Of a stretch of 64,000 nt of DNA, positions 62,957-64,000 are shown in pieces. A program made the position numbers and the translations under genes. The DNA is from Candidatus Melainabacteria bacterium. Its GTDB lineage: Bacteria; Cyanobacteriota; Vampirovibrionia; Obscuribacterales; Obscuribacteraceae. The DNA is taken from NCBI GenBank assembly GCA_027451745.1, contig DAIDIP010000016.1, positions 21,987-85,986 on the forward strand, written 5' to 3'. Numbering within the stretch: position 1 is the first letter of the stretch; each line of letters opens with the position of its first letter. The notes below the pieces were generated by a model. That model did not search any database. It saw only the letters and a list, made by a program, of their open reading frames with translations, and was not told where the DNA came from.

Positions 62957-63604
62957 ATGACAATCGATCCTAGGACTCTGAACAATACCCGAGCAGCCAT
63001 CGTTCGCATTGATACACAGTTCAAAGACAGCTCCTCCCGCGTTAGCACCGCTACATTCGTCTCAAGACGCCACCTCGTCACCGCTTGGGAGGGACTTAAA
63101 GGTATTAATCCTCAGATCACGCTCAAAGGACAAGCACTCACTCACCCTGCACGAGCTGAGATTGTTGCCACCGTCCCAGAAAGCAATCTCGCTCTTCTTC
63201 GCCTGGTCGAGGAAGAGCCGATTGCCAAACATCATCTTCAACTCGCTTCCACATTCCCAACAGAGCGCAGCACCGTGCACTTCTTCGGCTACACTCGCAG
63301 CGAAAATGGCTGGTACCGCGGTCGATGGACCGGTCGACTGTCAACGAAGCTGGGCCATTGTAAATGCCGCAAAGCTCGCTGCATCTATGGCAGGGAGAAA
63401 CGAGGTTGGGCTATGGCAATTGTCCGCATGCCTTCCTGTGAAGGAGGTTGGGGAGGCGGACCAGTCGTCAACGCCATCACTGGAGAGATTCTTTCCTTGG
63501 CTGTCGAAGCCATGGATTATGGGGAACCCTGGCAAAACCGGGCATTGCTCCTCGGCGCCAATCTCTCAAGCATCCACGACCTGATGCAACAAGCATCCTC
63601 GTGA
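62957..63604 (+). CDS. Second trypsin-fold protein lacking the catalytic triad
   Basis: 215 residues from ATG 62957 (AGAGGG upstream; a longer frame from 62747 overlaps the previous gene and is rejected). Catalytic positions: Glu45 for His (VTAWEGL), Asn77 for Asp (PESNLALLRL), Gly166 for Ser (GGWGGGPVVNAITG). A Cys-rich segment (CKCRKARC, 135-142) sits at the place of the longer one in the upstream gene. The two proteins are paralogues with different replacements. Confidence 0.75.
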   Translation: MTIDPRTLNNTRAAIVRIDTQFKDSSSRVSTATFVSRRHLVTAWEGLKGINPQITLKGQALTHPARAEIVATVPESNLALLRLVEEEPIAKHHLQLASTFPTERSTVHFFGYTRSENGWYRGRWTGRLSTKLGHCKCRKARCIYGREKRGWAMAIVRMPSCEGGWGGGPVVNAITGEILSLAVEAMDYGEPWQNRALLLGANLSSIHDLMQQASS

Positions 63605-63615
63605 CCCACATTCTC

Positions 63616-63650
63616 AGGAGGCGGGCCCTGCATCTACTTTCTCGCCTCCT
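63616..63650 (+). terminator. Hairpin after the second trypsin-fold gene
   Basis: 8-bp stem AGGAGGCG / CGCCTCCT with a 19-base loop, beginning 12 bases after the stop. It lacks a T-run. Confidence 0.5.
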
Positions 63651-63854
63651 CGCTTGCGGCACTCGACCGAATGAAAAAACTCGATGCTTCCGGCAACGTT
63701 ATCATCAAAGTCACCAGCGTTGATGATGATAGCTGCACTCTCTAAATCACCATCCCCAAGGGAAATAAGCCGCACGATCATGCTTGGTCCTAAAGAAAGA
63801 AGCGCTTCTTAAGATACGACCATCCCTCGGGGAATGCTATTTCAACAACATCGT
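63651..63854 (+). other. Short non-coding or decayed stretch between two hairpins
   Basis: Contains a 24-codon frame at 63671-63745 (starts MKKLDASGNVIIKVTSVDDD) with no ribosome-binding site. After its TAA the same frame continues as ITIPKGNKPHDHAWS, so it could be a small gene broken by a nonsense codon, or part of a small RNA ending at the next terminator. Confidence 0.3.
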
Positions 63855-63910
63855 ATTGGGCGCAGACGACACATCTAAAAAGTGCTCGTCTTCGCCCAAT
63901 ATTTTTTCTT
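63855..63910 (+). terminator. Strong intrinsic terminator of the second island
   Basis: Stem ATTGGGCG-c-AGACGA pairing with TCGTCT-t-CGCCCAAT (63855-63869 with 63886-63900), one mismatch, then ATTTTTTCTTTTTC. The nearest good plus-strand genes are the two trypsin-fold genes, so it ends their transcript or a separate small RNA. Confidence 0.88.
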
Positions 63911-64000
63911 TTTCTATTTTAATTAGTTCGCCCTGCAAAACGGGTGGAAATTAATTGAATAAATGATGGGCCAGAGAGATCTTTTTATAGGAAAATTTTG

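Noticed and set aside
1..64000. CRISPR arrays, rRNA genes, complete tRNA genes, transposases
   Set aside because: None was recognised: no regularly spaced direct repeats, no rRNA core sequences, no paired tRNA cloverleaf and no transposase or integrase motifs. A tRNA scan by covariance model would settle the tRNA point.

Overview
The window is an AT-rich bacterial chromosome segment with dense, mostly housekeeping gene content. Its own evidence points to a Gram-negative-type (diderm) heterotroph: an MlaE/MlaF/MlaD-type lipid transport operon, a lipoprotein lytic transglycosylase, a lone ExbD, many Sec-type and one Tat-type export signals, GatB-dependent tRNA amidation, a dimeric-type GlyRS and a Tad/Flp pilus locus. 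No photosynthesis genes are present. The mix (MqnD-like protein, Tad pili, many Asn/Pro-rich secreted proteins, class V aminotransferase, GT87 enzymes) would fit a non-photosynthetic cyanobacterial relative (Vampirovibrionia/Melainabacteria), but that is an inference from gene style, not a proven placement.

Layout. 1-4.0 kb (minus): gatB (cut by the window edge) and an mlaE-mlaF-mlaD operon. 4.1-9.9 kb: site-2 protease, MqnD-like protein, soluble lytic transglycosylase, guaA. 9.9-13.1 kb: a dispersed repeat and an accessory module (HipA_2-type kinase, DUF3037 protein, GIY-YIG nuclease). 13.3-18.0 kb (minus): two GT87 membrane glycosyltransferases, a Tat-exported DUF362 lipoprotein and a terpene-cyclase-like repeat protein. 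18.0-26.4 kb: two Flp pilins and cpaB-cpaE-cpaF-tadB-tadC with a prepilin peptidase; a two-copy repeat sits inside the operon between cpaE and cpaF. 26.4-34.2 kb: ridA, two secreted proteins, tsaD, an FHA/J-like/DivIC cluster, a CPBP protease, more copies of the repeat and a mazEF-type toxin-antitoxin pair. 34.3-37.8 kb: a secreted TldD/TldE-like pair in which only the first keeps the metalloprotease motif. 37.8-44.5 kb (minus): GT2 and GT87 enzymes, a giant FtsH-like protein with three AAA+ modules and one M41 peptidase domain, a small membrane protein, an atypical thioredoxin and trxA. 44.7-52.9 kb: orphan histidine kinase, a GC-richer island (46.9-48.25 kb), prfB with a programmed frameshift, an IPT/TIG protein and a TPR protein. 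52.9-57.3 kb (minus): SGNH, MBOAT and lipase-maturation-factor-like membrane cluster. 57.4-61.8 kb: exbD, an aminotransferase, glyQS. 62.1-63.9 kb: a second GC-richer island with two tandem trypsin-fold proteins that have lost the whole catalytic triad.

The strongest candidates for something undescribed are the triple-AAA+ FtsH protein with its small membrane neighbour, the tandem triad-less, cysteine-rich protease-fold proteins in a compositionally distinct island, the secreted TldD/TldE-like pair, and the family of repeats with a core around TACGCGCGT that sits directly after stop codons (one unit is a 115-bp tandem duplication that includes the last codons of a gene). All functional calls are from reading motifs by eye; no database search was run.
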